DNA of 64,000 nucleotides, taken from positions 2,217,829 through 2,281,828 of the forward strand of contig JARFIW010000835.1 of the NCBI GenBank assembly GCA_036346225.1, in the 5' to 3' direction. The position numbers were made by a program, and so were the translations under genes. Positions 46,426-58,258 of this stretch are shown here, piece by piece (position 1 is the first letter of the stretch; each line of letters opens with the position of its first letter). The DNA comes from Platerodrilus igneus. Its lineage: Eukaryota > Arthropoda > Insecta > Coleoptera > Lycidae. Under the pieces are notes generated by a model that saw only the letters and a program-made list of their open reading frames with translations, was not told where the DNA came from and made no database searches.

Positions 46426-47617
46426 CTATTTATCAACTATTGCTCTAAAATTAAGGAGATAGGTATAAATCGAACTTAAGCCATTAATATCAGTTCTTTT
46501 ATTTATTGCATTCTGAATTTGAAAGATATGACACATTTCTAAGAACAATCTTTTCTGTTTATCTTTCTCAAATTCTAAAATTTGAGGATTTTCAAAATCC
46601 ATTTTGTGATAAGAAGTAATTAAATGTGGCAATAAAGCACAGGAACTTGGCTTGACTTTAATGTCGCTTTTATGATGTGTTATACGTTGGCTTAGGCATT
46701 GTGAGGTTTGGTCAATGTATAAATTATTGCAATCTAAACAGTTAATTTTATATACAATGTTTCTTTGTTGGAATTTTGGAGTTTTATCTTTTAATTTTGA
46801 GAAAAGAGTATTTATTGTTAATATATTTCTTTTAGCAAATTTAAAATTATTATTTTTAAAGACTTGAATTAATTTTTGAGTTAAGTGTTTGATGTGTGGT
46901 AGTGTTTTGTGTATATGGTTACTTTCGGGATTGATATTGTTATTATTATTAGTATTATGGTTTGTATTTATATTTATTTGGGAATTATATAATAATTTCG
47001 TTATTAATGAAGGTGGATAATTGTTAGTTATTAAAATATGTTTTAGCTTTTGGATATTTTTATTATAAAAAGTAGGATGTGATATCTTTTTAATTCTATT
47101 CTTCAATGCAAGATAAAAATTTATTTTTGTTTTAAAAGGGTGGTAGGAAAGATAATTTAAATACCTATTTGAGTGTGTAGGTTTTTGGTACCAATCTAAA
47201 ATAATTTTATTTTGAGCGTTTCTAATTAATAATGTATCTAAAAATGGTATCGATCTATTAGATTCAGTTTCTATTGTAAATTTGATATAGCTGTTATAAT
47301 TATTGAAAATCTCTAAAGTTTCATTGATTTTGTTATTTGGAATAGCTGTCACTAAATCGTCTACAAATTTTTTTATAAACGATAGGTAAAATGGTAGTTG
47401 TAGAATAACTATGTCTAATAATTCGTCCATCACTATCTGTGCTAAGATGGGACTTAGATTTGATCCCATGAGGCATCCAAAAATCTGAGTGTAAAATTTA
47501 TTATTAAGAGAAAAATAACAATTATCAAATAAAAATTCAATTATTTCTAAAAATATTATTTTAGAAAATTTACAATTTGGTTCAATTTTGTTCCATATCT
47601 TGCTAATGTGTACAGTG
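46426..47617 (-). pseudogene. Penelope-like element: RT C-terminal part and GIY-YIG nuclease
   Basis: A 347-codon frame (47469-46426) starts inside RT at IFGCLMGSNLSPILAQIVMD. It has the catalytic FVDDLVTAIP, then IPFLDTLLI, the connector PTHSNRYLNYLSYHPF and an Asn-rich stretch. The GIY-YIG domain follows (NIVYKINCLDCNNLYIDQTS), and it ends in KRLFLEM and DINGLSSIYTYLL. Coding sequence extends upstream to about 47617 (FSKIIFLEIIEFLFDNCYFS). The YIG glycine is replaced (YID), so the nuclease is probably inactive. The first RT motifs are missing; a piece in the opposite orientation with a ribozyme motif lies where they should be. Inverted partial copies are typical of this class. Confidence 0.85.
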
Positions 47618-47677
47618 ATTGTTTCGAAATTATATCATTATAATAGCTTCGATTACTTCATAGGGTTCTTGGGAACT

Positions 47678-47728
47678 ATTCCAACTCTGATGAGGCTTAA
47701 CAAGCCGAAACCATTGGTCAGTGGATGT
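47678..47728 (+). ncRNA. Hammerhead ribozyme motif (type I)
   Basis: The complete conserved core is present: CTGATGA (47687-47693), stem II GGCTT/AAGCC with loop AAC (47694-47706), GAAA (47707-47710), and a minimal stem III CC-ATT-GG closed by the A-U pair, giving the cleavage triplet GTC (47717-47719). Stem I pairs TCC.ACT (47680-47686, one bulged A) with AGTGGA (47720-47725). Penelope-like elements are known to carry such ribozymes. Here it lies head-to-head with the minus-strand ORF, so it probably belongs to an inverted second copy. Confidence 0.75.
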
Positions 47729-47890
47729 TTCTTCCCCTGTGAAGTAATAAAGCTAATGTTTTGTTAATGGCTATATAACTACCAGCCCGATTTGTATTTG
47801 TCAATAGCTCTTATTATTTTCATAAAAGTTTGTTTACAGATACATCTTACTTTATATACAATTTTCTGATTGCGGACTGTAAATAACTTG

Positions 47891-47895
<5 letters not shown>

Positions 47896-47932
<37 letters not shown>
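47896..47932. repeat. (TA)n array
   Basis: Adjoins the start (TTCACGCCTGCC) of the 340-bp repeat that follows. Confidence 0.9.
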
Positions 47933-47935
<3 letters not shown>

Positions 47936-48278
47936 CGCCTGCCATTCAATTCCATCTATTTCCCCACTTATGGCTCTGTAGGCACAATCTAGAATCACTG
48001 CTTAACCTTCAAAGTAGTATCTCTCGAGCGCTCATTCAAATACGTTACCATACGCGTCAGTCTGGTGAAGTGTTTAAGATTTCCCAACAATTCCTGAATT
48101 CTTTCCTTCCTTAAACTCGCTACCTTAATTACAGTGTATACAAGTACTGGAACGTAGGTAAGTACGGCCTTCATTTGTCATTTCTATGAATTGTAACTTA
48201 TGCATATTTACCGTTTTCGCGTAAATTTAATTACAATGGCCAGCCCCTTGCTCTACCTATCGAAGTTCTATACAATAT
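47933..48278 (+). repeat. 340-bp dispersed repeat, copy 1
   Basis: Reverse complement of 52668-53009 with about 90 percent identity. Landmarks are GCCTGCCATTCAATTCCAT, AATTACAATGGCCAGCCCCT and CGAAGTTCTATACAA. It lies between a TA array and ATATATATAG, so it may have inserted in TA-rich DNA. No coding capacity. Confidence 0.75.
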
Positions 48279-49595
48279 ATATAGCACCAAGTCATGTCCA
48301 ACTGTTTTTGAAAATCACACATGCTTTCAAAATTGGAAAAATTTCAATTGTTGAAAAATATATTTTAAATTAATTTTACATTTATTTAAGAAAAAATTAA
48401 CTAATTTTGATAAAAGAAGTAAAAATTCGACGTAAAATTAAGGTAAATAGTAACTTAATAAAAAATTTTAATTCGAAATAAAAATAGTGCTATTTTATGC
48501 TGCAAAGAATAAACTTCAATGTTTGGTTTAAATCTAATATTAGTAACTTACTATGCTTTTCTTAATTTTTATGTTATTAATCAGCATAATTAAGTGCATT
48601 CAATTTATTGCTTTTAAAGTTATTTTCTTTTTTAAAATGGGAATAAACCCCATACTGACATAATATGGCCAGCGCTAATAAGATAAGAGTTGACTATAGA
48701 ATAATCATTTGAAACATTTGGAAGAAAGTTTACTTACGTTCGTAAATTATACGGAAAAAGAGGAGAGGGTAAGTTACGCGAATCTTAACTCCAGGGTAGA
48801 CTTTAAAAGGTTAAAGAAGATTAAGGGGCATGGGGATAATTAAATTATACCAGAAGTAACATTTCTAAACAACAGATTAATAAAAAGAAGTCAACACATA
48901 ACAGTTAAGCGTAAACAAACCATTGTTAAGTAAAACCATGATCGTTTGAACTATCTTAAAACTATGAAGTATACCAAGGAACTACACTTGGTCTGAATAG
49001 ATACATTTTGTAAAAGAAACATATGCATAGATTGGTTGATTCACTGCATCTGTTATGTGGTAACCAACTGACCCTCCATACTTAGAATTAAATTGGATAA
49101 TTTAAGAATAACTCCGAGTAAAAATAAATAAAGGGCAGTTTCTGTGTTTAGAAATGAATGCATTTTATATTCATTTTATATTCTGTAAATAAAGTGTTGC
49201 GTGTTAATGTCATAATCCTAGTTTAAGTACAAAAACAATAAAATGCCACCCCTAATAACAGTTAACTTATTTAAGTATACTTTGAAAGATATTTCAAATA
49301 TGTTAGTTATAAATATAATAAGTTTGCTTTCTTACCTACTCACCTACTCACTTTTATGCCAGAGAAAAGGAAACATATTTACAACTGTTTGAAAATCAAA
49401 CTGTGTAAGTCGTTCAATAGGTTTATTAAAATGGTGAATTATTATTGTGATAAATTTTTATTTTAATTATTCAATATATATACTAATTTACTAGTTCACT
49501 ACAAATAATTAGATATTCCGTTTCAATGTGTTTATACTAGAAAAAAATATGAAATTAAGGCTTATCCAAAATTAATATAACTACGTTTTTTTTAG
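48279..49595 (+). repeat. Duplicated intron segment upstream of terminal exon 1
   Basis: Matches 58296-59615 closely, from TATAGCACCAA through to the splice acceptor, with small indels. Together with the exon and its tail it forms a direct duplication of about 2 kb, about 10.0 kb apart. No other gene is present. Confidence 0.85.
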
Positions 49596-50122
49596 GAAGA
49601 TACGTTATGGCACTATCATCAGGGTTTGCAGCGGATAGTTTACTTAAATCTAAAAAATTATCACCCCTTACACTACGAAAACTTTATACAATGATTGCAA
49701 TATTTGTCCCAGGTTTGCTTATGGGTTTACAAGCGCTTATTGGTTACATCCCCGCAGTTAGCGTAACCATCTGCACTGCAACACTGCTTTTAGGCGGCGC
49801 TGCATCTGGTGGATACATGGCAAATGTTTTAGATATTGCGCCCAACTTTTCTGGTACAATACTGGGAATTGGAACTACTTTTGCCACCATAGGTGGATGG
49901 CTCTCAGCGCTTATCGTTGCTGCTATAACAAGCAATAATAATGGTTTTTCTCAGTGGCAATACATATTTTGGATTCTTTGTGCCTCTCAAATCACAAGTG
50001 GGCTTATATTTTTGTTTTTTGCAAGCGCAACTGTACAACCATGGAATACAGAAGAAAATAATGTTAAGTTAGATCAGCAATTTAAAGAATTCAATAGAGA
50101 AGAAAATGATGTTACAAAATAA
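49596..50122 (+). CDS. SLC17-type transporter, terminal exon copy 1
   Basis: Follows the acceptor CGTTTTTTTTAG. Its first two bases complete the Gly codon split at 32164, and the join reads SLPFLG-RYVMALSSGF. The 175 codons encode the C-terminal half: LADxx-like AADSLLKSKKLS and TLRKLYTMI, then about five membrane segments including AASGGYMANVLDIAPNFSG and TFATIGGWLSALI, the loop FSQWQYIFWIL, a last membrane helix, and the cytosolic tail VQPWNTEENN. These are strong SLC17 marks. The frame is intact and stops at 50120-50122. No introns occur within. With the exon at 31301 it would give a transporter of normal length (about 460 residues plus a first exon). Confidence 0.85.
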
Positions 50123-50225
50123 TGTATTCAATTACCATCGATTTATTGAATTAAAAGGTTTTACGTTTAATATGTTGTAGTAATTATTTTTAATTACCAT
50201 ATAAATCATTTATAATAATAGTCGA

Positions 50226-50318
50226 ATAGGGGTGTGGCTCAAATGGTAATTCTGCTAGTTTAAATCGAATCTATGCAAGTTGTAGCAAGTTCGATTTCTG
50301 CTGCGGCAACAATTTTTT
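50226..50318 (+). repeat. tRNA-like sequence downstream of exon copy 1
   Basis: GGGTGTGGCTCAAATGG resembles a Pol III A box region, and AAGTTCGATTTC a B box, with the ending TGCTGCGGCAACA. The first half of the tRNA does not fold well by eye, so it looks like a tRNA-derived SINE head or tRNA pseudogene. It is part of the 2-kb duplication; the second copy is at 60250. Confidence 0.55.
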
Positions 50319-50730
50319 TATTGAAAATGATGATATGAAATAGAACGGTTAGATTCTAACTAAATTTCTTTGATAAAAAGTATGTAATTATAGCAAGTTC
50401 CAATAACATTGTAAAGAAGCTCCCCACGTAAAGATTTTGTAATTAGCTTAATTTGGTTTAGTTTAGATAGAGGTCGTCTATTTGGAATAAATAATGATTT
50501 AGAGGACGTTCGTAGAAATCCATTATTTTATTTGATCTAAATAGTATGAAAGTTTCAAACATCGTCTTAAAAATTCATTTGGGACTCCATGATGTAGTTT
50601 GGTGACCTACAGACAGCAGATGTTCAGGAAGACATCTTGTTGGAGAAGAACTTTACAAAGGAAGAATGACTTGCATTGAAAAGAATGAATATTCGCACCT
50701 AACCATTCAGTAGTCACTATCAGTCAGGAA
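50319..50730. other. Non-coding sequence
   Basis: No gene is recognised. The last 100 bases (from about 50610) may already belong to the Penelope-like fragment that follows. Confidence 0.35.
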
Positions 50731-51185
50731 ACCCAAACCAGAACCGGAGTCACCACTAACTACATCATACTTACCATTCATTAAAGGGACTACAGACAGA
50801 ATCAGCCGAGTTCTACGAAAATATAAATTAGCCACATTCGACACTCATAAAAAAAGTGACGCAATCCTAACGAATCCCAAAGATCAGATCCCATTGGAAG
50901 ACCAATGTGTCTACTAAATACCATGCTCAGACTGCAACAAATCTTACATTGGGCAGACAAGCGGAAGAATTAGTGTTAGGAAGGAATAATATCAAAACGC
51001 AATAAAAAGAACGAAAATACATCATCGCTAGCTCAGCACTTCAGTACTACAGGTCACAACATCGACTTCAAGAATACTAGAACGCTAAGATTGAGCGCTA
51101 CACCTCGAGAATAATCCAAGAAGCCATTGAAATAGAAAACGCCCACATAGTCTCAACACAAGGGATGATTCTCAAGAGCATTTAA
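50731..51185 (+). pseudogene. Second Penelope-like family: GIY-YIG fragment
   Basis: With two or three frame breaks the plus strand reads LPFIKGTTDRISRVLRKYKL and PKDQIPLEDQCVY, a stop, then IPCSDCNKSYIGQTSGRISV followed by R, and later RIIQEAIEIENA. CVY..IPC..C..SYIGQT is the GIY-YIG signature. The sequence differs clearly from the elements at 37 and 46 kb. RT is absent. Confidence 0.7.
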
Positions 51186-51340
51186 CATCGTTTCTTTTAA
51201 ACATAAAATAATTTCTATGAAGTCTGTTACAAAAATATTGTTGCCTACTTTATTTTGCATTCAGAAAAACAAACTTAATCTTTTGAGAATCTTTCACCTG
51301 GTTATATAATATTTCCACGCTGGTACGATTTATTGTGACC
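51186..51340. other. AT-rich spacer
   Basis: No feature is seen. Confidence 0.3.
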
Positions 51341-52289
51341 AGAAACAAATCCTTGACATATAATTTATTAAAGGTCAGAGTATATCGAACTTTGAACACA
51401 AACTCCTGGTAAAAAAATCCTTCATCCACGCCTTATCGTACAGTTCAGGAAGTAATTCGAGATCTGATATAAGAGAAAAGGCTTCTTTTTTAAGTAGGGA
51501 GCAGAGATAAATAAATTTAATAGTCTTAAGTAATGCTGAATTGCTATCTACCAAATTGACAAAGAGTGCTTTGAATGTGGACCAAGTGGCCACTTGACCA
51601 GAAAAGGTCGAAACCTCAGGTGGTTTTAAGTTAACCAAAGCAGCATCAGAAGCAACTGCGTGTTTAGACTCGGAATTAGCCTTACATGTGATTTTTCAAT
51701 GCTCCACCCGAAGGTATTACATTGGCCAGGAAGCGTGTTTTTTTTACCAGGAAAATTAGGAATTTTGCCGAACCCTTGCTGTTCCAAGCAAGGTAGGGAT
51801 CTTTAACGCGCGTGAAAACACTCACACATGGGACCTTCACCTCTCATCCGAACGAGGGTGCATTTTTGTGAAAAATGCTCGCCTAACATTTTTCAAGCGG
51901 ACCGTGTCGGGATTTGAACCCGGGACCTTGGGTGTAGTAGTCACACATATACCACTACGCCACGGAGTCGCCTCGGAATTAGCCGCAGACCGTTCCTTTA
52001 GGTCTAAATATTTAGCCCTAACAACATCAATTAAATCATTAAAAGCAGACCTTTGGGCTTTCACTTGCAATTTGGTGTCCACTGATAAATTATAATTCAT
52101 AATTTCATCATGTAAGGTCTCGTAATCAATTTCAAGTTTATCCAGACGTATTATTTTCGCCTGAAACCCGTACAATTTTGTAGTAGTGCCAGTTTTTGCG
52201 AAATCGGAAATCTCTGTGATTTGGTAAAAAATGTTTTCTGATCTAGCTTCTAATTGCGCTTTTAAATCCATTATGTAAATCAAGCTCAA
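51341..52289 (-). pseudogene. BEL/Pao gag (DUF1759-like), split by a SINE
   Basis: The minus strand starts at 52289 or 52271 (MDLKAQLEARSENIFYQITE). A helical N-terminal part follows, ending YLDLKERSAANSEA. The SINE at 51682-51971 interrupts, and the frame resumes LVNLKPPEVSTFSGQVATWS followed by TFKALFVNLVDSNSALLKTI. LPPxxxxxFSG....W..F...F..LV..N..L is the core of Pao gag proteins, the particle protein of these elements. It stops at 51375 with the pattern WMKDFFTRSL. Removing the SINE and one target copy would restore one frame, so gag was still open when the SINE entered. No pol lies next to it. Confidence 0.75.
51682..51971 (-). mobile_element. tRNA-derived SINE inserted in BEL/Pao gag
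   Basis: Same family as at 25885, with A box TGGCGTAGTGG and B box GGTTCAAATCC. Target duplication CTCGGAATTAGCC at 51669-51681 and 51972-51984 is perfect over 13 bases. Confidence 0.9.
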
Positions 52290-52667
52290 TGAATTAAAAT
52301 ATTCGCCAATTAATCACAATTAAATTAGCTGTGAACTGCATTAAATTTATAAATTCCAGTGAAATGATAATATACAATAATTAATTCAAGCACAAAATAT
52401 ACGTTTGCAACGTTTATAAACACCGTTGATATTGGAAATTTCAACGAACTCGTTGTTATGACAACAAGCGACGCTAACTATTCTATAAACAGCTGGCGCG
52501 ATAAACCCAAATTGTTCCGTTGAACTTTAAATTTGATAACGATATCAAATTTGTAAGGAAGACTTTTATAAATACATGAATGGAAATTTGTAACTATACA
52601 ATGAACGAATTCACCAAAATCACGTAAATTTTTAGGGTATCCGGCTCGAAAACCACTTTCTTGTATA
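52290..52667. other. Non-coding, possibly the 5' region of the BEL/Pao element
   Basis: AT-rich sequence upstream of gag on its coding strand. No LTR end or primer site was identified. Confidence 0.35.
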
Positions 52668-53009
52668 GAACTTCGATAGCTAGAGCAAGGGGCTGGCCAT
52701 TGTAATTAAATTTACGCGAAAACGGTAGATATGCATAAGTTACAATTCATAGAAATGACAAATGAAGGCCGTACTTACTTACATTCCAGTACTGGTACAC
52801 ACCGCAATTAAGGTAGAGAGTTTAGGGAAGGAAAGAATTCAGGAATTGTCGGGAAACTTCAAACACTTCTACAGACTAACGCGTATGGTAACGTACTTGA
52901 ATGAGCGCTCGACAGATACTTCTTGAAGGTTAAGCAGTGATTCTAGATTGTGTCTACAGGCCCATAAGTGGGGAAATAAATGGAATTGAATGGCAGGCGT
53001 AAACAATTA
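52668..53009 (-). repeat. 340-bp dispersed repeat, copy 2 (inverted)
   Basis: Reverse complement of 47933-48278. The two copies flank terminal exon copy 1 of the transporter at a distance of about 1.3 kb and 2.5 kb. Confidence 0.75.
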
Positions 53010-53208
53010 GGATTAGCTTAAACTAGATCTAAATACTCTAATATCAGTTAAAAATAAATCTAACAGTGATACTTGCGGAATCCACAAAATGCTTCTCGTA
53101 ATTAAAAATGTTTTTATTTCAAATCGGTTTATAAGTTTTTCCAAACTAAAATTCTTGATTTCCAACAGCAATTATCAAAGTACATTTTTGGGTCAATTAT
53201 TTAATACA
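53010..53208. other. AT-rich sequence
   Basis: No feature is recognised. Confidence 0.3.
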
Positions 53209-53668
53209 TCTTTAAAACAAGTTGAAAATGCAAGGCATTGTCGCAACGAACTTCCAAATGTAGACTTACTTTAAAACAATTTAAAGAAATTAAAATTATT
53301 ATGTTGTAATAATTATAAGTATTCAGATAAAAATAAAAATTAATTCCCCGGGGGGGTCTCGGGTATCCGTGGTCAGATTTTGTGGGGGGTACCATATTTC
53401 GACTCGGCTATGTTAGGGGAGTCCAAATATGTATCGCACATTAATTTTGGACCTATTTGAAATTTTAATTTTCCCGACGGAATATCGCGGGGGCACGGCG
53501 TCCCCGTGGCCCGATTTCAACTGACATCAAAACTTAAGCTCAGGACACCGAGCTGAATCGATTGATGTATCACACATTGATGTCCGACCATTAGAAAGGC
53601 CTCGGACGGACAGACGGACAGACAGACGGACGACAAATCGATTTCATAAACGAACGAAGTTCGTTGAT
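53209..53668 (-). mobile_element. Second copy of the GC-rich repeat, with adjoining Penelope-like sequence
   Basis: Reverse complement of 37510-38098, but with one instead of two inner tandem units. It ends with the same GTTGAAAATGCAA..CATT stretch that belongs to the Penelope-like ORF at 38080, so ORF and repeat moved together. Landmarks are GACGGACAGACGGACAGAC and GGGGAGTCCAAATATGTA. Confidence 0.75.
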
Positions 53669-54847
53669 AAAAATAGCTTTATTTTAGAGAATTTGCCTTT
53701 TCTTCGTAATTAATAATTCCATTTTTGTATGTAATTTGGGTTTAAAAACATCACTTCAATATTCATTGCAACCTTGCAACTCTGCTTTACTACATATTTC
53801 TATAACGCAACGTCTCGCGTTTTAAAATAACATTTCTTGATCTCGACTGCATCGGATCAAATTTAATGAATAAATTTTTTTCGAAACGATAACCGCTCCT
53901 TTATATATAAATTGTCTTTTTTTCTAGAGTTTTACAAGTATAATCTCGAACATTATGATGTAAGGTTCCCGGAATACTCAATTAGCTTATAAAATTTCGA
54001 CATTTTATTACCTTCTTATCTGATTCCCGCTACTTGTGACGCTCGCTTTTGTCCTTGTATATCATATGTTAGTATTCCTGCGTATCGCTTCTCCCCAATA
54101 GTGAATGCGCAGATCAGAAATTATTTCTTATCAGTTGTTCCAAGGATTTTAAGTTTTATTTTCAATCTTCAAACTGCTTCTTGGAGTACAGATGTTTATT
54201 AAATGAGTTTATACGAATTTGACGTATTTTTAAATACGGATGACTCATCTTTTTATATTCTAAAGAATTCTATATTTAGAACAAATTGCAATATCTACGG
54301 GGTAATTAATTTAAACTTTCATTGCTTTTTAACGCAAGAGGGTTTGCGCTTTATAGAAAATATTTGCTTTCAGTACACAAAATTATTTATTAATTTTGGG
54401 GTTTTTAAATTGGCTTTGATTTTAGTTTCTCAAACTAAATGCGTAAAACTGTACTCTTTTATACTATTTACAGCAAATCAAATGCATTTTTATCTAAACT
54501 GTATTGATAATTAATAAGTAAAATAAACGGCATTGTATTAAAATGACCGATTTTACATTCGCATTTAAATGCGTTTTACGGTATCTTATTGTTAATTATT
54601 GTTATATATGCGACTTACGTTACTTGTTATTTATTTACAATATGCTTCTATCATACAGGGTAATTATTTATACACGCGCAATTTGCACTTTTGCATTGAA
54701 CATCAATAAATAAAGATACGTTTGTATTATACAGGGCGTAACAATAAATTTACGGAAAATTCTATTTTTTCCGGATTCTATTATAATTTAGTGAGATTTA
54801 TTTTTAGAATTAGGGTTTTAATGACCTCTCGTGACCCCGTATTACGT

Positions 54848-54850
<3 letters not shown>
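53669..54850. other. AT-rich DNA, no gene recognised
   Basis: A 103-codon plus-strand frame at 54203-54514 lacks any motif and has the composition of its surroundings. Confidence 0.4.

Positions 54851-54895
<45 letters not shown>
54851..54895. repeat. (TA)n array
   Basis: Alternating TA of about 45 bases at the left edge of the truncated LTR. Confidence 0.9.
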
Positions 54896-54898
<3 letters not shown>

Positions 54899-56158
54899 AA
54901 CGCCGTACGCCGATCTAATACACGTCCAGCTGAACGCCACCGCTCTGTGTTCTTCTCTAATCTCCTAATTTTATTAGGCCACGGCTAGCCTTTTTTAATT
55001 TACACAAAGTGCACAACGTTACGATGATCAATTTTCATTTACCCCTTTATGGTTACCTGCTTTAGTTGATAAAACGAAGTCAATCGACATTCATATAATG
55101 AAAGGAAATAATATTTACATTTCGCAATTTTTGTAATCCTTTAAATACGCCCTTCAACTAACTAACTATAAGGCCACGAATATTCTAATACTATTTCACT
55201 GAATGTTATAAATTTTTAATACTCACAAGCTTTGTCAGTTGATTATAATACGTTGTTAAGCGATGCAAAATTAAAGAGAGCCCTCCTAATTCTCCCAGAG
55301 TATTTATATCATAAAACTAGGCCCCTTGGCCACACTTTACGCGAAATACTTAATCGAAATTAATATTTCTCCAAATTTTGTGTAACCGTTTTAAACTTCT
55401 AGAAATATTCCCGGGTCAACACGCTATATCAGACAAACTATCACATCCACCTGTCGCGTGTTCGTATGTTCTAAACCTATCTATTTCGACCAATGATACA
55501 TTTCAGTGACGTCTTAAAACTCCGCCTGTAATATCTCTATTCCTGTCTAATGCATATTTGATGTCGCATTCTAACCTTGCTTGAGTTGTAGAAAATCGAT
55601 ATTGCTGCCCGCGTCTTTATGGACTCCACGTGGATCGAATACGTGCCTACTCAAGTAAATGCTCTTATGCATGTCTCATTCTGAAGCATGTTATTGATTG
55701 TTCATCCCTTCTGCTCTTTAAGAAACTTTTGTTAGCGTTTATGCGAAACCACCGACGGTTGAACAATATTTCCTTGAAGCTCGCCTTGTTATCTTCACAA
55801 ATAAGCGGAAGATGACCTTTCCAACATGCAGATGTGCTCAATTAATGATCGTTTAAAATAACAGTTCTCGGAGGTTACGTTTCAAGGTATTTTATATAAC
55901 CAACGTCTGTTTGTTCGTAAAGAAAGCTTTTCGCTTTGGGATTATCGATTTTTCATGCTCTAATGCGTTTTCTGACGTTAAAACCCGTTGAATTAAACTA
56001 AATTAAATTAATTAATAATTTCTATTGGCTTATACAATTGATTTTCTTTATGAACCTAGTAACTTTTAATCCCTAATTATAAAATTATGTCAATACTTGT
56101 TAATTTAAATTAAACAAATGAAATAAATTTTTCCCAAATTTAACCCTATAAATCCACT

Positions 56159-56161
<3 letters not shown>
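54896..56161 (-). mobile_element. Partial LTR of the TA-targeting family
   Basis: Ends CCACTACA against the next TA array, as the full copies do. Shares the minus-strand TATAAATACTC (near 55302), the GAGAG-rich stretch beside it, and GTAGAAAATCGATATTGC with the other LTRs. About 800 bases of the left part, including TGCCGTG, are absent. Confidence 0.65.

Positions 56162-56223
<62 letters not shown>
56162..56223. repeat. (TA)n array between two LTRs
   Basis: 62 bases of alternating TA. It joins the end of one LTR directly to the start of the next. Confidence 0.95.
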
Positions 56224-56225
<2 letters not shown>

Positions 56226-58251
56226 CCGTGTAACCTCGGTAAAAGCCTCGCCAAAAAAAAACATTCGAGCCCCAACGTTGGGCCGTCATAAATTGCCGTG
56301 GAATTCTTTAAATCGAGCCTCAATAACAAAAATATTCGAAACTCTTATTTTTTTTCCAAAAATCGAAAATTGCACACAGTAGAAAATCTCTTAAAAAAAT
56401 TATAATCTCTTACCCAGATTTGCTCTTCTTCTGCTGGATTCTTCTTCAGCTTCCCTGGCTAGCTCAGATGGGCCTCCTCTTGGGTACCTAGATTCACTAT
56501 TATACTCTGTATCGTTCACGCACACTGTCAATAAAACCACAAAATAATATAACAATCATACGATATTTATTTACCACTATTTACACATCACATTCAAGAT
56601 TATCCACATTTCAGAGATCAAGTTACACCTCAATATATCCTATTTTTGTACTGTCCTGGATTTTAATTTAAAATATCATACACATTGAATATACCCGGAG
56701 TAAATGGGCCCTGAATAATACCTTATTTTCTTTCTTTATTTATAATTTATTTTAAATTTGTATACTCTGGAGTATGGTGAGCTCATGATAACCCAGTTAA
56801 TTATGAATAATGTATGCTTTTGTACTTCGCATACTCTTACAACAAACAAAAAAAAACCCATGTACTCTTCACAAAATTTAAATTCCTGATGGAACGTTAA
56901 TAAGTTTTATATACACCTTTAGATTTTTATTTAAATACCATAATAAAGTTAGTTATACGTATTATTTTCAATACGCTAAATAATGCACAATACCTTCAAA
57001 ATTCACTCTCACATGTCACACAATTTTCATAGTTTCATAGTTTATAACAACAATAATTTTAAAGGGTTACCTGGAATTTCTTGAAGATCTCTACTCCGTT
57101 GACGATGCGGTAAAGTAGTTTCGCTCTGGTCTGCTAGCCGCGTATAGCTATTTGTAGAAGAACCCCATTTAAGTTGTGCTGCTTGCGCTGCCTTCATAAT
57201 CCTTTCATAATCGCGTACTTTAGTTAAATTTAATTTAAATTTACGTTACTTCACGTCACTTGACGAGCTTGTTTAAGATAAATGTTGCACCTCAATTTGA
57301 ATTTTAGACTCGCCACTATTTACGTATCAAATTATGAGGCCACCACTGTACTATTTAATTTAAAATAATTTTATATACTTACAAGCTCGTTCATAGTCTG
57401 AAGCGATGAAAGTACTAAGAGAACGAAGTTAAAAGAGAGAGCGATGCTAAATCTTTTAGAGTATTTATATAATTCCAATGTAACCTCTTCATACCCTCCT
57501 AACGCGAAATCCTTCATTTAAAATAATACTTCTTAAAATTTTGGTTCAACCGTTTTCGAAATTTCCAAAATTTAGCGCGTCGTTACGATATTTTCCAATA
57601 ATTCCGACTTCAAATATCCCCGTGTTTGTCTGTTGTACAACTAACGATATCGACCAATAGTATATCCATTGACGTCTTCAAAATCCCGCCTATCTTAACG
57701 CTGTCCCTTTCTTTTGCATATTATATGTTTCCTTCTAACCTTGTTTGAGTGGTAGAGAATCGATATTTCTGTCCACGTTTCAAATTCACTCCATGTGGAC
57801 TGTGGACTGAATACGTGCTTTTTGACCAATATTCTTTGAAACTTGCTTGTTATTTATACAAATAAGGGGAACCTGACATTTAGAAAACATGCAGGTGTTT
57901 AATTAATCGACGTTTTAACACAACATTTCTAGGAGTTGTCTTTTCAAGGCATTTTATATTCAACGGCTGTTTTATGTGTTAGCAAAACGTTTCACCTTGG
58001 TATTATCGATTTTTCATGCTTTTATGCGTATTACCCGTTCAATTAAATTAATAAATTAATTGCATCGGCTTCTACAATTTATTTTCTTTGCAAACCTACT
58101 AAATTTTAATCATTATTTGTAAAATTTGGTTAATACTTGTTACTTTAAAATGAACTAACTGGAATAAATTTCGCACGTAAATTCTGGTTGTTTCCTCTAT
58201 ACAGGGTGTTTGAAATTACCTTGTTTATACGTAGATTTAGCCTTTTAAAAC

Positions 58252-58258
<7 letters not shown>
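56224..58258 (-). mobile_element. Solo LTR of the TA-targeting family, complete
   Basis: 2,035 bases from TGCCGTG to CCACTACA with TA arrays at both ends. A 70-base module at the left end contains ATTCGAGCCCCAACGTTGGG then CCGTCATAAA, followed by a second TGCCGTGG. Landmarks in order: CCCTGGCTAGCTCAG, GAGCTCATGATAACCCAGTT, and a minus-strand TATAAATACTC near 57463. The LTR inserted at the left edge of the duplicated block that carries exon copy 2. Confidence 0.8.

Noticed and set aside
54203..54514. 103-codon frame in AT-rich DNA
   Set aside because: Composition equals the surroundings (rich in F, L, N, I), no motif and no splice context.
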